From Actinostola sp. cb2023 (taxonomy: Eukaryota; Cnidaria; Anthozoa; Actiniaria; Actinostolidae), in assembly GCA_033675265.1 (NCBI GenBank), contig JAUJYZ010001410.1, forward strand, positions 142,001-206,000: a stretch of 64,000 nucleotides of DNA, written 5' to 3'. The position numbers and the translations under genes are program-made. Of the stretch, positions 28,101 to 38,911 are shown one piece after another. Numbering within the stretch: the stretch's first letter is position 1; every line of letters begins with the position of its first letter. A model generated the notes under the pieces. That model saw nothing but the letters and a program-made list of their open reading frames with translations. It had not been told where the DNA came from and made no database searches.

Positions 28101-28760
28101 TTGAAGAAAGCAAACCCTGCGCACGCTCGATTGTCGTCAGTAGCGCGTGCACTTCAACTGAAATTTTATTCAACACAACAAAATCCTCAACTTTCTTGCT
28201 GTGTTTGTCACCATTCTTGTTCTTTTTTCATCAAAAAGCCATAGTTTTGGTATATCGCAATGTTTTCAACACAAAAGTTGAAGAAACTTTTAATTTTAAG
28301 ATCGTTTTAGCTATTCAGCATCGAGAAATACCTGCACTGACGCTTTGCCGTGTTTTACTTGATCACAACAAGCTCGAGCTCGGTTCATATAAAACGAACG
28401 CTGATTGGCTGTTCAAACCATTTTTATTTTTGATGTTAGGAGAATTTAGCATTTGGTTTGGCTACTGAAAGCTTTAATTCACCTTTGCGTCTCGTTATTT
28501 TACAAAACAAATAAAAAACGTTTTCCGTGTGATATCAGCCTAATATAACACTCGGGAAAGTTTGGGAGAAGTCTCGAGCTCTGTAAAACCTCGCTTATGG
28601 CTCGGTTTTACACATCAGCTCTCGACTTCTCCCAAACTTCCCCTCGTGTTATATTAGGCCGATATCACACGGAAAACGTTTTGTATAATTTGTTAAATGC
28701 TAATCCTTTTTCATTGTTATATTGCAGGCTACTTCAAGTCAACCACCAGTACAAGCTTAA
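22121..28760 (+). CDS. LSM14A: LSM14 / RAP55 family mRNA-repression protein
   Basis: P-body and mRNP component that binds RNA and the helicase DDX6 and represses translation. Exons: 22121-22244, 22345-22496, 22710-23202, 23559-23728, 24317-24435, 27244-27514, 28728-28760 (TAA). Phases chain; 453 aa. The N-terminal LSm domain (about 1-80) shows [22 protein letters not shown] and [16 protein letters not shown] followed by [14 protein letters not shown] Pro-rich linker follows, then a basic/acidic stretch. The FDF-type box is [12 protein letters not shown]; the FFD box is [11 protein letters not shown]; the TFG box is [10 protein letters not shown]. The protein ends in an RGG-rich tail. Canonical LSM14 order and length. 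The symbol denotes the single LSM14 class gene, not a specific vertebrate paralog. Confidence 0.97.
24477..24530. mobile_element. GGGGCGGATCTAG-type repeat end
   Basis: GGGGCGGATCTAGGGGGTGC followed by a palindromic CACCCCC core. The same signature occurs at 38048-38292 and, as a terminal fragment, near 55350-55500 (CTGGATCCGCC). Confidence 0.5.
25067..26086. mobile_element. 1.0-kb element with TTAACCCATT ends, nested
   Basis: Begins TTAACCCATTGACTCCT and ends AGGAGCGAATGGGTTAA, short imperfect inverted termini. The interior carries only short ORFs without recognisable motifs, some overlapping on the minus strand at 25245-25604. Confidence 0.65.
26140..26226 (+). mobile_element. SINE/LINE-like 3' tail ending in (ATT)n
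   Basis: TCAATGTAAAGCGCTTTAGAA...AAGGCGCTATATAAATGTTAT followed by an ATT repeat. This GCGCTATATAAATG plus trinucleotide tail is the shape of 3' ends of L2/CR1-mobilised SINEs. Similar tails occur at 52683-52725 (GCGCTATATAAGTATT) and 61674-61725 (GTAAAGCGCATTGAGAC...CACTATATAAGAATGT). Confidence 0.55.
27244..27514 (+). CDS. LSM14A: LSM14 RGG-box exon
   Basis: The exon opens with the end of the FFD box and the TFG box, then gives RGG/RGRG repeats rich in GGT/CGT codons. It also has a long frame-shifted Val/Glu ORF, which is a shadow of the purine-rich RGG coding sequence. Confidence 0.93.
28515..28690. mobile_element. Foldback element before the last LSM14 exon
   Basis: Arms AAACGTTTTCCGTGTGATAT CAGCCTAATATAACACTCGG and their complement enclose GAGCTCTGTAAAACC...GGTTTTACACATCAGCTC. 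The element ends about 40 bases upstream of the final 33-nt exon. TAATATAACAC at about 28030 suggests it belongs to a larger unit starting there. Confidence 0.75.
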
Positions 28761-29195
28761 TGATAACTAGAGGCTTGAATGTTTGTCGCAATGCATGAAT
28801 CTCTTGAAACAACAAGGAGTCTGACTACTTGTGACCGTTACAAATATATTTTCATAAGTTTGCTGTTGCAGGGCTCTGGGTAGCTCGACATTTCTTGGAA
28901 TAGTACATGTACAATAATGATATTTTCTGAGACCACAGACTATTTTGAAGGAGAAATATCCAGTCATGTCCTATGAAATATTTCACGCACTGCACCAGAA
29001 GAGCAGTTTATTGTGGTCTAATTTATGTTCAATCATCCCCCTGTAGACAATTTTGTAATTTTTGGTATGACCTCTGTGTAAGAACCTTGCACTAACACTG
29101 CATCTTTAAACTACAACAATAGCCACAAAACTTGGTTTGGGACCTGTCTTGTTAGCAAAAGTGAAAGTGGAAGAGGACTTGTCTTACACAAGCAT

Positions 29196-29545
29196 AGACC
29201 AAATGCAATAATGGCGGAATAATTTGCATAAACTGAGAAAAAATACGAATTTAATAAATATGATATCATTTTTTGAAAGACCATACATAGTCTGGGAATA
29301 CATAAAAAACCATTTGAATTCTAGCAATTGCATGGAAACGAGACTAGTCGGTCCAAAACTTAATTTCCCATACAAATCTTTGTGATTTCAATTCACTATA
29401 ACTTTTTACATTTTCTGTGGAATCGCTCTAAAATCTTGTAGGTTTCTTTTTGTAATTATACTCTTTGAAACGATGGCTGTATCATATCACTAACTACACA
29501 ATAAATGAGATTTACTGATTCCGCCATTATTGCATTCGTTCTATA
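29196..29545. mobile_element. Inverted-repeat element
   Basis: AGACCAAATGCAATAATGGC GGAAT at 29196 is matched by ATTCCGCCATTATTGCATTC GTTCT at 29518-29545. The termini resemble those of the element at 47656-47822 (TATAGACCGAATGCAAAAATGGC). Confidence 0.75.
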
Positions 29546-30042
29546 GCGATCAATTATTTTTTTCCACTTCTCATGCTTGCACTTATACTTGCATTGGCTT
29601 CTTTTCACACCACCAATATGCTTGGGCCATATTGAAAACTCGGCATAGCAATTCAACAGTATATAGATCTTTCAATTCAATAGTCCGTGTCTCTGGAACT
29701 TCCAACAGTGTTTGATACGTTAGGTTCTTGTACAGAGGTAAATGCGATTTTTTGAATGCTCATAATTTGCCGCAGTGTTTTAAATGCTTCAGCACGAATT
29801 TAAAAAAGATATGGTCTTGTATACTATACAGTATACAGTGTATAGATTATTTAAGATAGGCACTGCATATATAAAGTATAATTAGTACCAGAAATTTACA
29901 GACAGTTATCAGCATTTTCTGTTGTTTATCATTGAATTATATTTTGATCATTACCTCTAAATAATAAAATAATGATTGGTACAACCTTAAAAACTGTTTG
30001 TTGTTGTTGTTGTTGTTATATTGCTTTCATGTACTGCACCCA

Positions 30043-30092
30043 CGTTGAAACGGATGAAGATCTTGTTGAAAAGCTTACCCCTAAAGGAAGAG
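30043..30092 (+). pseudogene. ENY2 exon-4-like fragment, opposite strand
   Basis: Reads HVETDEDLVEKLTPKGR followed directly by GTAAGAC. This corresponds to the end of ENY2 exon 4 ([15 protein letters not shown] followed by GTAAGAC) at 32325-32399. Similarity starts only at about the HV residues, and no sequence resembling the other ENY2 exons was found nearby. Probably a relic of an inverted partial duplication. Confidence 0.55.
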
Positions 30093-30242
30093 GTAAGACA
30101 CAGGCACATGCTTCTTTGTTTGTGATTGATGGGAGTCTTGCAGACTTGCCTCTTACGCTGCAGCCCTTGGTGTCCTCACACAATGCTTTACCCGAGCATT
30201 GCATGAAAACACTAAGGGCAGAGATGGTAAGCATTGCTGGTT

Positions 30243-30348
30243 TGCAATGCACGTCACGGCGGCCATCTTGGTTGAACTTCAACAAAAGATTGCTCATTAG
30301 TGTCTATTGTTTGTTCAACCAACATGGCCGCCGTGTCTTTATCTCTTG
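30243..30348. mobile_element. Hairpin element
   Basis: CACGGCGGCCATCTTGGTTG AAC and its complement GTTCAACCAACATGGCCGCC GTG flank a short centre with a further imperfect pair (CAACAAAAGATTG / CTATTGTTTGTTC). Confidence 0.7.
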
Positions 30349-30446
30349 ATTCTCAAGGGATTGATTGCAAACCAAGAATAGTATCAGGTAAGTACTCCAC
30401 TGAATCATCAGCATGACAGGTGCCTTTAGTGGTGGGCTGTGAGAGG

Positions 30447-30500
30447 GTTGCCATGGTAACCTTGCATGTTAGCTTATAGGTCTTGGGTTGCCATGGTAAC
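30447..30500. promoter_or_regulatory. Two perfect X-box (RFX) motifs
   Basis: GTTGCCATGGTAAC occurs at 30447-30460 and again at 30487-30500 inside a repeated GGGTTGCCATGGTAACCTTG. The palindrome fits the RFX-family consensus GTNNCCATGGNAAC. Function is inferred from the motif only; no nearby ciliary gene is visible. Confidence 0.5.
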
Positions 30501-31473
30501 CTTGAGTAGGTCTTGGCATCCCCACCCTATGAGGCTCCTACCTCCAAGCTCATCTATTGGTGATGAGATTAATATTGGTAAGTGGAGTATTAAGAGGATA
30601 TTTATTTGAACATCGCGTAATATCCGCGAAAAGCGCCAAAAACGAGCGCTTTTGAACAGTTTGACTTTCGATTTTCGCTTTGGATTAACACTCTAATTTT
30701 ATTTTAACTAAGCACAAACTATTAAAAACAAAGTAAAGTGTCTACCTAAAGCTGTTTTAGCGTTGTACAAAGCCATTTTCCTGCTTTTTGTTTCAAATTT
30801 GAGGTAATTCAGGGGAAAACATCAGCAATAATAGTAAATATACAGATGTAGCCCATGTGGACAGTTTTCAAATCAAATTTTCACTTTGGATTAACACTCT
30901 AATTTCACTTTTACCGGTCAAAAACCATCCCAAATAACTTGAACTCTTTGCTAAAGCAGTTTTAGCCTTGTACAAAACGTATTCTCCATGCTATTGGTTT
31001 TTGGCGCTCAATACGCGCGTTTGTAAAAAATCTCCTCTTAATTTGTAAACTCTCGCTTTCAAACGAGTGAACCAATTTCAATTTCAAGTTGACATTTTAT
31101 TATAGGAATAGGTCGGTCAAGTGTAGATATCTTTATAATGACTTGCACAATGTGATTGTAGAGACTAAGACTTGGCATGGTTAATTTTACAGCACCATAA
31201 TATACATGCACTACGTAAATGTTTTTCTAAGTACATGTGCTATGTTGCACTCCTATGAGTTTCCATACTAAGAAAATAAAGTATCAGAATTTAAAAATAC
31301 AGTTTATACAGTCTGTACAATTATCCATTAGCTACATACAGTATGTACGTCACATCAATGCGGCAGGGGTTCTATATACAATATGGCAGTCCATAACACC
31401 ATCTCGCTGTACAGATTATGTACTTTACAAACCACTTGGTTAAACTAGTTTCATGGATGTCATGTGTTTATAG

Positions 31474-34087
31474 CTACTGTCGCTCTGCAAGAAAGCTTCG
31501 TATCCTCTGCAGCAATTCTCGTTTGACTTCATCGGGTACTAAAGCTGCAAAACCAACACATTTCAGTCAAATACCATTCACATATGCTTTATCTTCCAGG
31601 GGCAAAAAGTCTAATTTATTGAATGTATTGGTGATAGGACCCTTTGTATTTATGCACAAGTCTTAAGCCTATTGTACACACAGGAAAACAATGAAACATC
31701 ACTGGGCTTCATGAATCCCATTGCTTCACAGTGAGGATTAGAATGTATCTGCATATGATTTGTTGCATTTATGGAGGTCTGGAGATTATTATATGAAATA
31801 CAGTGGTTAGACCAGCTGATAGCAAAACAAAAAAATGATATCCCCACTAGTAACTCCCGCAGTGGCAATATCATTTTTATCAACACATGTTTTCTATATG
31901 CATGTATGGTAATAAAAAGAAAATTACATGGGCACTTGGAGATACGAAATGTATCTTCTCGTGATCATCTCGGGCACATCACACTTTTTTGCTGTGCTCA
32001 TTCATGAGATATGGAGCTGTACACTTGAAGATATATTTTGCATATCTCCAAGCAGCCATGTAATATCTTCTATTATCCTATACATATTACATCTCAGCCA
32101 ATCAGAGCTCACCATTTCTATGAAATACTGAGCGGTATTTCATAGTTTGCATTAGCCAATCAAAACGTTGTAAATTTTAATTGTTGAGTGAAATATCCGC
32201 CCGTATTCCATAGAAAACCATGGAATAACCAATAAATATCCTCTATGTATCTGTGTACATGTACCTCTATACACTTGTCAAAGTCTTATACATGATATTG
32301 TCAAAGAACCACCCAGTGTCTTACCTCTCCCTTTTGGGGTAATTTTTTTAACAAGATCTTCAACCGTAATGTTATCAAGTCCTTTCTGCTTTATTATTTC
32401 TGAAATAAAATGATACACAAAATTATTTATCACATTAAAATCATGCAGTCAACCACACTTTGAGGCACAGCTTCATTTATAGCTATTTCAAGGGGGAGAG
32501 TTGTGAGGTATGGCAGACACAGATATGACAGGCACAGAAGGATGAAAACTTGGAAACTTCAAATCTCCTGAAAACCCTTTAAGGTGGCTCCATATAGTTT
32601 AAAGGGCCTTTATACCAAATGTAAAAAGCGTATTATAGCTAATACGGATGTATAATTTGACACCCGTTCAGCCAACCATATGACAGATCATGAGTTGGGG
32701 AATCGTTTTATATGAAAATGATCACTCGAAAGGTTTCCATAGCAACGCCATGCCAGCTTTAACAAAGGTCATTTTTCTCATAAAATCAATAAAAACGCAC
32801 GGTTTACATGGTGAATCTTTTTAATACTTTCCATTATGAAAATTCTACACTTCACCTATCATTTGACAAAGAACTGAAACATTCCGCACTACAGAATCCA
32901 AAATATTGCAAAATATCGATTTTGCAAAATAATGAAAAATCTGTAGTACCAATTTTTTTCATATTATGTTAATTACTGTAGCTTTATATTACAAACAAAT
33001 TGTAAAATTATGAAAATATTTTACCGTGTAGTTTTGGAGTTTCTTTTCAAAATAGATCGCCCGCGCATGACGTCATCAAAATAAAAATTATTCAAGTTCC
33101 ATTATTGCGCATGCTCATGGTCTTGCGCGCGTGCGCGCTTAAACTATATGGAGCCACCTTAACCACAGGTAGCCCAAGGTATATGTAAGAGGCAACACTA
33201 CACGAAGGTTAGAGTTTATTTGCTTTATTATTTAGGGAGTTATCGACCAGAGCCTAAGGTCCCATACAAAGTCTTATACAGCTCGATAACAAGCCTCTCA
33301 TACATGTAGATACCTTGGGCTACCTGTGCTTTAACCTTTCAACCTAGAAATCAGCTAGAAATGGCAAATATATTCAAAAGTTTGACAATCTGACATCACC
33401 ACAGGAAGCCCAAACCCTTACTTCCAATGGCCTTTTGACATGAGTTTCACAGATATCAATGTGTAAAATGAGCACTACATGTAAAATACACTAAGCTACA
33501 GTGTATAAAGTACATTACAATAATATTTACACTAACCTTTACAATGTTCTTTTAACTGATCTCTCCATCCACATTCAATCAGCTTAGTTCGCAGTAACTC
33601 TTTTAACCTAATAACATATAGAATCCTTAGCCATCTTAGCACAGTGTTAGTACATGTAGAACATCGTCCATAAGTTCAACTACTCAACAATTTCAAAGAA
33701 AACCGACCGAGTGAGAGTGGAAAAAAACCCAGCCGCTTGATCAAACGCTTGCAGTTTTTAAAAGAACTCTTTTGGCTAATCTTTCAAAGAGGTTTTGTAC
33801 GCCTCACATAACCTTCCATTATAGTTATTAACCCTTTTAATGATCATTTAAGCTTATTACAATTTGCTGAAAGGATATGAAACTGACATTTCGCGTAGTC
33901 AACACGTGTACTCGGCACTCACCGTTCACGTTCGCCTGACTCTACGAGCGACTGGTTTATAGATGCCTTCATTTGTACCTCCCGCACACGCGTTTTGTCA
34001 CTGTGGAATACAGAAAGTACGACAGAATTGAGTGAAACTCAATGTAATCTCCACAAAATTAGTATTTTGTCTTTACCTTTCCGCCAT
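31474..34087 (-). CDS. ENY2: Transcription and mRNA export factor ENY2 (Sus1)
   Basis: Small helical subunit shared by the SAGA deubiquitinase module and the TREX-2 export complex at the nuclear pore. Exons: 34077-34087 (ATG GCG GAA AG), 33923-34000, 33537-33607, 32325-32399, 31474-31544 (TAG). Phases chain; 306 nt, 101 aa, the same length as human ENY2. Diagnostic blocks are [53 protein letters not shown] and [14 protein letters not shown]. The first coding exon is only 11 nt. Its gene neighbour LSM14 is tail-to-tail 2.7 kb away. Confidence 0.97.
32581..33160. mobile_element. 580-bp element with 22-bp inverted ends in an ENY2 intron
   Basis: Begins AAGGTGGCTCCATATAGTTT AA and ends with the complement TTAAACTATATGGAGCCACC TT. 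Flanked by T/A. No ORF of note. TIR-type non-autonomous DNA element. Confidence 0.82.
33166..33328. mobile_element. Hairpin element in an ENY2 intron
   Basis: ACAGGTAGCCCAAGGTAT...AGAGGC at the left and GCCTCT...ATACCTTGGGCTACCTGT at the right, next to the preceding element with almost no spacer. Confidence 0.78.
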
Positions 34088-34256
34088 TTTGAATTTAGTG
34101 TCCAGATCCCAAACGCGTCAAAACACAGGAATCCCATTTTAAAGTAGGGGGAGGGGAAGACACTTTGTTCATAGCCTGCGTGGCGGCCCAAAGGGTACGG
34201 ATCGGAGGGACTAGGGAAGGGGAAGGGGACTGAGGAGGGGAAAAGGAGGGAGAATA

Positions 34257-34545
34257 GATATATAGCTAATTGCATAATCGTTGTCGGGTTGAAAATCATG
34301 AAAGCTATGACCAAAAGGAATTCTGGGAAATTACAATCTCCCAAATAACGCCGTCAAATCATCGACCTTTTTATGCAGACTTGTAGGATCTTAGTTAAAT
34401 AGCTCATATACCTTCAAAACTACGAGAACATTGAATATATCTGTATGTAATGTCGCTCATGAACTGATTTCCCATCCATCCTTGCGGTCTCAGCTTCTAT
34501 GATTTATGATTTTTAACCCGACAACAATTATGCAATTAGCTATAT
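34257..34545. mobile_element. Inverted-repeat element upstream of ENY2
   Basis: TATATAGCTAATTGCATAAT CGTTGTCGGGTTGAAAATCAT at 34257 is complementary to ATGATTTTTAACCCGACAAC AATTATGCAATTAGCTATATA at 34505. The left arm begins about 170 bases upstream of the ENY2 start codon. Confidence 0.75.
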
Positions 34546-35166
34546 AACGGCATGGCACCAAAGGGTAGACATAATCCGAGGTGTATTTCCTCTATGAAAA
34601 CTCCAGAAACTTTGATGGTATTTTGGAAAAAAAAAGGGCTACTTCTGCAGCTACCCTGTTCACGACCACAAAGGATGCTGGGAAATCGGCGTGTGTTCCA
34701 TTCATATTTTGGAGATTTTATATCCTACATAGAGCCAGACGCTTGGCTCTTACGCTGCTCATTCTGCCTTATCCAACTCTTACAAGTAGAAAAGTATCAG
34801 ATTGAAAATTAACATAAATTGTAGACAACTCAATACGATATTCTCTCACGAGGAAAGTCGCCCGTTTTCTGCATAAACTTCAAAAACTTTTCTGGATTTT
34901 TTTAATTCGACCAGTCGAACTCAAAATTGAAATAAAACAGTGATTATCTTTTAGTAAACTTCAGTTCTAGTGTGAACATTCATGTTAGAATTGTTCAAGT
35001 ATTTCATATCATTGACGGTGTTGATGTATTCGATACGGTCCTTGATGGTCAAGCAAGCGAGCAGTATATTCGGCTTCGCGTGCAGCTATGAACCATTCTG
35101 CTCGAGACACGCTGGAGAGAAGACCGACTTTATTTCTTCTTCTCGGAAGTCAGTTTCGCTTGGAAA

Positions 35167-35246
35167 ATGCAACTTCACTTTTTCGTCTGGTCTCTTGTTC
35201 TTCTTCAATGCCTGTCGCTATCCCTAAGCTCTTCAGCTGATTCTGG
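35167..35246 (+). CDS. Possible signal-peptide first exon
   Basis: ATG followed by a strongly hydrophobic segment (HFFVWSLVLLQCLSLSLSSS) and a donor GTACGTAAG. It resembles in layout the verified first exon of the ShKT gene 2.3 kb downstream (also a hydrophobic leader with an LQC element), so it may be a duplicated or alternative leader exon. No following exon found. Confidence 0.33.
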
Positions 35247-36225
35247 TACGTAAGTATAGGGTTGTAGTTTTCTTGTATCAAATAGCCGTAAAAACTATTA
35301 TTAAAAAGCGCGCGCTTTGGTAATTTAGCGCGCTTTGGTAATTTAACAATAACACTACCATCAGAGTTGAATCGTGAAACTGAGTCAAATAACCCTATGA
35401 AAAACGCACGTAAAAAGGGATATTCAAATATGATAATCGATAAGAGTGTATTAAATACTAGCTTTAATTGTTACCACTTTTCTGGGATTACAATCGTTTG
35501 CACAAACTACTCATTCACGCTAGCTGACGAAGTTCGCTCCATTTTAGCTATTTTACTGCATAAATACTGATGTCTTTTGCTGTCTTGGCGCTCTACAGTT
35601 TTTGTGTTATAATATATGTCTTACAAATGAACTAGCAAGAACTAGCGATCAGGAACTAGCTTTGCATTGGCCTTGGTCGTTCAACCTGCTAAATTGGCGC
35701 GCTTTTTTGCATTACTGCAACCAAGGAGTGCCCACCGCACTAATGACCCACAACGCATCCGTCAATCATGCCTAACTTACTTTGTCAACAGTCAGTCATA
35801 AATGTTGAGGTCGAAACAGTATCATTAAACCGGTCATATCAATAATTAATGCTTTGAGTATTTGTAGACGTAATAGATACTAATTAGTGATGCAAATACT
35901 AGTTGAGCGTGACACCGGAGCAGAACCTCATTTACAAAATAACCGTGTATAAGTAATTTTAATTATTTTTAAACTAGAGATAAAAACAGCACCTAAAAAT
36001 GGTTCGATTATCATAAAAATGAGCCTATCAGTCTTGTGATATTTGTAATTGTAATTTTGTACAATTAATAGCCTTCTTTTTGCATTCCACTGGCTTTTTA
36101 CATTGTGTTTGTTTTTACATTCTAATCATTTTTTACATTCTACTGGCTTTTTACACTGAAATGGCTTTTTACACTGTATTGGTTTCTACATTCTAATTAT
36201 CTCTGCATTCCACAAGCTTTTTCCT

Positions 36226-36500
36226 CGGGCTTCCTGTGGAATGCCCGAGTTGAGGCTTTGTTGTTCGTCGTCGACCGTCCGTAATGTAGTTCTTTAGCTA
36301 CAATATAAGGATTTATATAATTTTTGGTACGTTCTTCTTGATCAATCATTCTGAGCTGGTAGACTCTGACTGTTTCACACTGAGTTCTTCAGTAATAGGT
36401 TAAAACTACTTCTGTAGACGATAGCAATAAGTTTTTAGGTTTCACATTTGCAAGGTTCATTTAACCTGATAGCTTTATTAGAAGCCCGAGTTCACGCTAA
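36226..36500. mobile_element. CCCGAG-hairpin dispersed element, copy
   Basis: CTCGGGCTTCCTGTGGAATG CCCGAGTTGAGG...GTTGTTCGTCGTCG, with a closing AAGCCCGAGTTCACGCTAAT. It shares its ends with 20217-21257 and part of its start with 10400-10500. Confidence 0.55.
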
Positions 36501-36937
36501 TAAAAATAATCATTTTTACATTCCACTAATGAAGGGGAAGCAAAATGGCTTTGGGTGTGGTCAAATAGGCGAATCAACTAACAGTTTTCATTGGATCAAA
36601 GTTCGTGATTGCTGTTCGTTTTGGATTATAGAACTGTAGCTGGAACAGACATCAAATACTCGAAACAATGGAGTCGTTTTTGTACGAAAAATACCCTCAT
36701 GAGATTCTTCACTCTTTCCACACATCAATTTCCATCATTACAATTTTGTTCATGGACAATTTCTTTCAGAGCAAATAAAAGTTACAAGCAAGCTTATATA
36801 TAAGCCGTATAATCACAATCAGTGATTCAGAATAATGGGATCTCTTTAGAGGCTTTTCAATCCAGTGTTTACACATCGGCTTCCTAGGTGTCTCGAGGTG
36901 TCGGATCGTAATACCTTAAACAGAGGCAGTGTCTTTA

Positions 36938-37034
36938 TGTAGCTGCACAAATTGTCCTGGCTATTGTTTTTAATGTAAAAACAATACATATAGAACGACA
37001 ATAGAACCATAGCCAGGACTTTTGTGCAGCTACA
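36938..37034. mobile_element. Hairpin element
   Basis: TGTAGCTGCACAAATTGTCC TGGCTATTG and the complement CATAGCCAGGACTTTTGTGC AGCTACA surround about 40 bases. Confidence 0.75.
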
Positions 37035-37464
37035 CGAAGAACTGACCTAAACAGAGTGTTCCAGTTTTCATGAATGGTTGTCATGGCGACGCGCGTGTAA
37101 ACAAGCCGAATTGGCGTCTGCTTTACAGCATCTACTTTTGTTATAATCTAAAACTTAGACTTACAACATACACTTCGTGGAGTTCCTTTCTTTCTTCAAA
37201 TATTCTAGGAAAGACAAAGGTTTCTATTACCTTATTTCATTACATTTGTGAAAAAAAGCATCGAGTTTTTTTGAAATGCGTTTTTAAAAGAAATAAAGTA
37301 TTATTATTGTTATTATTAATATATTCAATAGTCCCAATCAATAAAACCACTGAGTTCTGATTGGCCATCAGGTGCAAGGCTGGGTGGAGAACACACAGCT
37401 AATATAATAAAAACAAACTAGCAATTGAATCATTTCAAACACAAAGTTCCGTGTTGATTCAAAA

Positions 37465-38873
37465 ATGAGGTCGGTGTTTTTCTCTCTCGTTGCACTGTCA
37501 TTCCTACAGTGTTTCCAACAGTCGCTCAGCGTTCCTCTTGACTTAAGCCCTAAAGCTATCCCTGGTAAGTGCTCGAGGTATCATTGGACGTAACGGGGAA
37601 CTATAATATTGAGTTATTGCAATATTTAGACAAGAAGAAGCTTGAAAAGCTAAGTAAACATATGATGTGTGTTTTCCTTGCAGAACCAAAGTTCCCAAAG
37701 GCGAACCTGGATAAGCGCGAAGGTAAGACGGAGAAAAGTTCGATGTGAGGCCTCATTACAAAGCTTATGACTTTTTTCAGAAAGTGACTCTGGACACACC
37801 AGAGGTGACGTGTATTGTCCACATGCCTTTTTTGAGAGAACGATTAATATATATAATTTACACAGGAATTCACACTTTACTGAACACAATTTGAATTTAA
37901 AACTGAGTTCCGGCCAGGAAGGTTAACTAGTGAAAACGAAATACAATTCAAATTCGTAGCCTTTGTACTTGTAAACACTTTGAAAACACAAACAATTGTA
38001 ACTAAGCTTAACTAGATTAATCTGATCTAAATATGTCGGATATTTACAGGGACGGATCTAGAGATTTTGAAAGGGGGTGCACCACTAAGGGGCCGTAAGG
38101 CCCTTCTTCTAGGGGGTGTGGGGCATGCCCCCCAGAAAAGTTTGATATCTAGAAGCTCGAAAATGCAATTTCCATCCATTCTGGGCATCAAATGGTGGGG
38201 AGACGTGGGCGAATATGTATCGGGCCCAACTCAAGGGGGGGGCACCGGTCCCCCATGCCCCCCCCCCCCCCCCCTTGGATCCGCCCCTGATTTAGGAGAA
38301 TGCAACGGCCTTCCCGGTCAAAGAACTGAACACGCGGTATTTCATTTCAAAGATCAACTGAATATCAAGCATTGAAATGCATGTATAATGTGAAAGCTAT
38401 TATCCCTCAAGTTAGTGTAGCTACGCTTAACAAGTTCCTATATAGCTGAAGCTCAGTGAAGCCGTTCAAAATGAAGCCCGGAACGACTCCGTTGCTTTTC
38501 CACGTACTCTCGCTACTCGATCCTCCACACAAAGAGCATTAAAGTGGACGTGACTATAGTCTTATCTGATTCAGACAAACTGGCAATAGAACTGACAAGC
38601 GAACTGGACGCTCCATAGCAACAAATCCAACTACTAAAGAATGTAATTATAGTTGGCAAAGAAAGAAACGTATCTCCACCTCTAGCCTTCTTCCTAATTG
38701 CCTTATCTCGCATATCCAAGGTTGATTGATGTGTTTTTAAACTGAGAATAGCTTCTAGATCGTTTTATATGCTATCGTTTGCACTAGTTTAATCTCTCGT
38801 GATCCTCTATTGTTTCTCCCTTGTCCAGGTTGGTTGTAGGCGTTTTTTATAAGGTGCGGGGCCGGAGTTGAGG

Positions 38874-38911
<38 letters not shown>

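Larger units (their letters stand above)
28761..31473. other. Tail-to-tail region between LSM14 and ENY2
   Basis: No complete gene. It contains the inverted-repeat element 29196-29545, a fragment resembling an ENY2 exon (30043-30092, plus strand), a hairpin (30243-30348), two X-box motifs (30447-30460 and 30487-30500) and a diverged direct repeat of about 120 bases (30658-30775 against 30862-30982, sharing TTGGATTAACACTCTAATTT). Confidence 0.6.
34088..37464. other. Divergent intergenic region ENY2 / ShKT gene
   Basis: About 3.4 kb. It contains an inverted pair (34257-34297 against 34505-34545), a possible signal-peptide exon (35167-35246), a dispersed CCCGAG element (36226-36500), a hairpin (36938-37034) and TTTTTACATT-rich sequence (36060-36220). 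No full gene identified. Confidence 0.6.

Noticed and set aside
29972..30349. Plus-strand ORF of 125 codons as a gene
   Set aside because: Only about 17 residues resemble ENY2, ending at a splice-donor-like sequence. The rest runs through intron-like and hairpin sequence.
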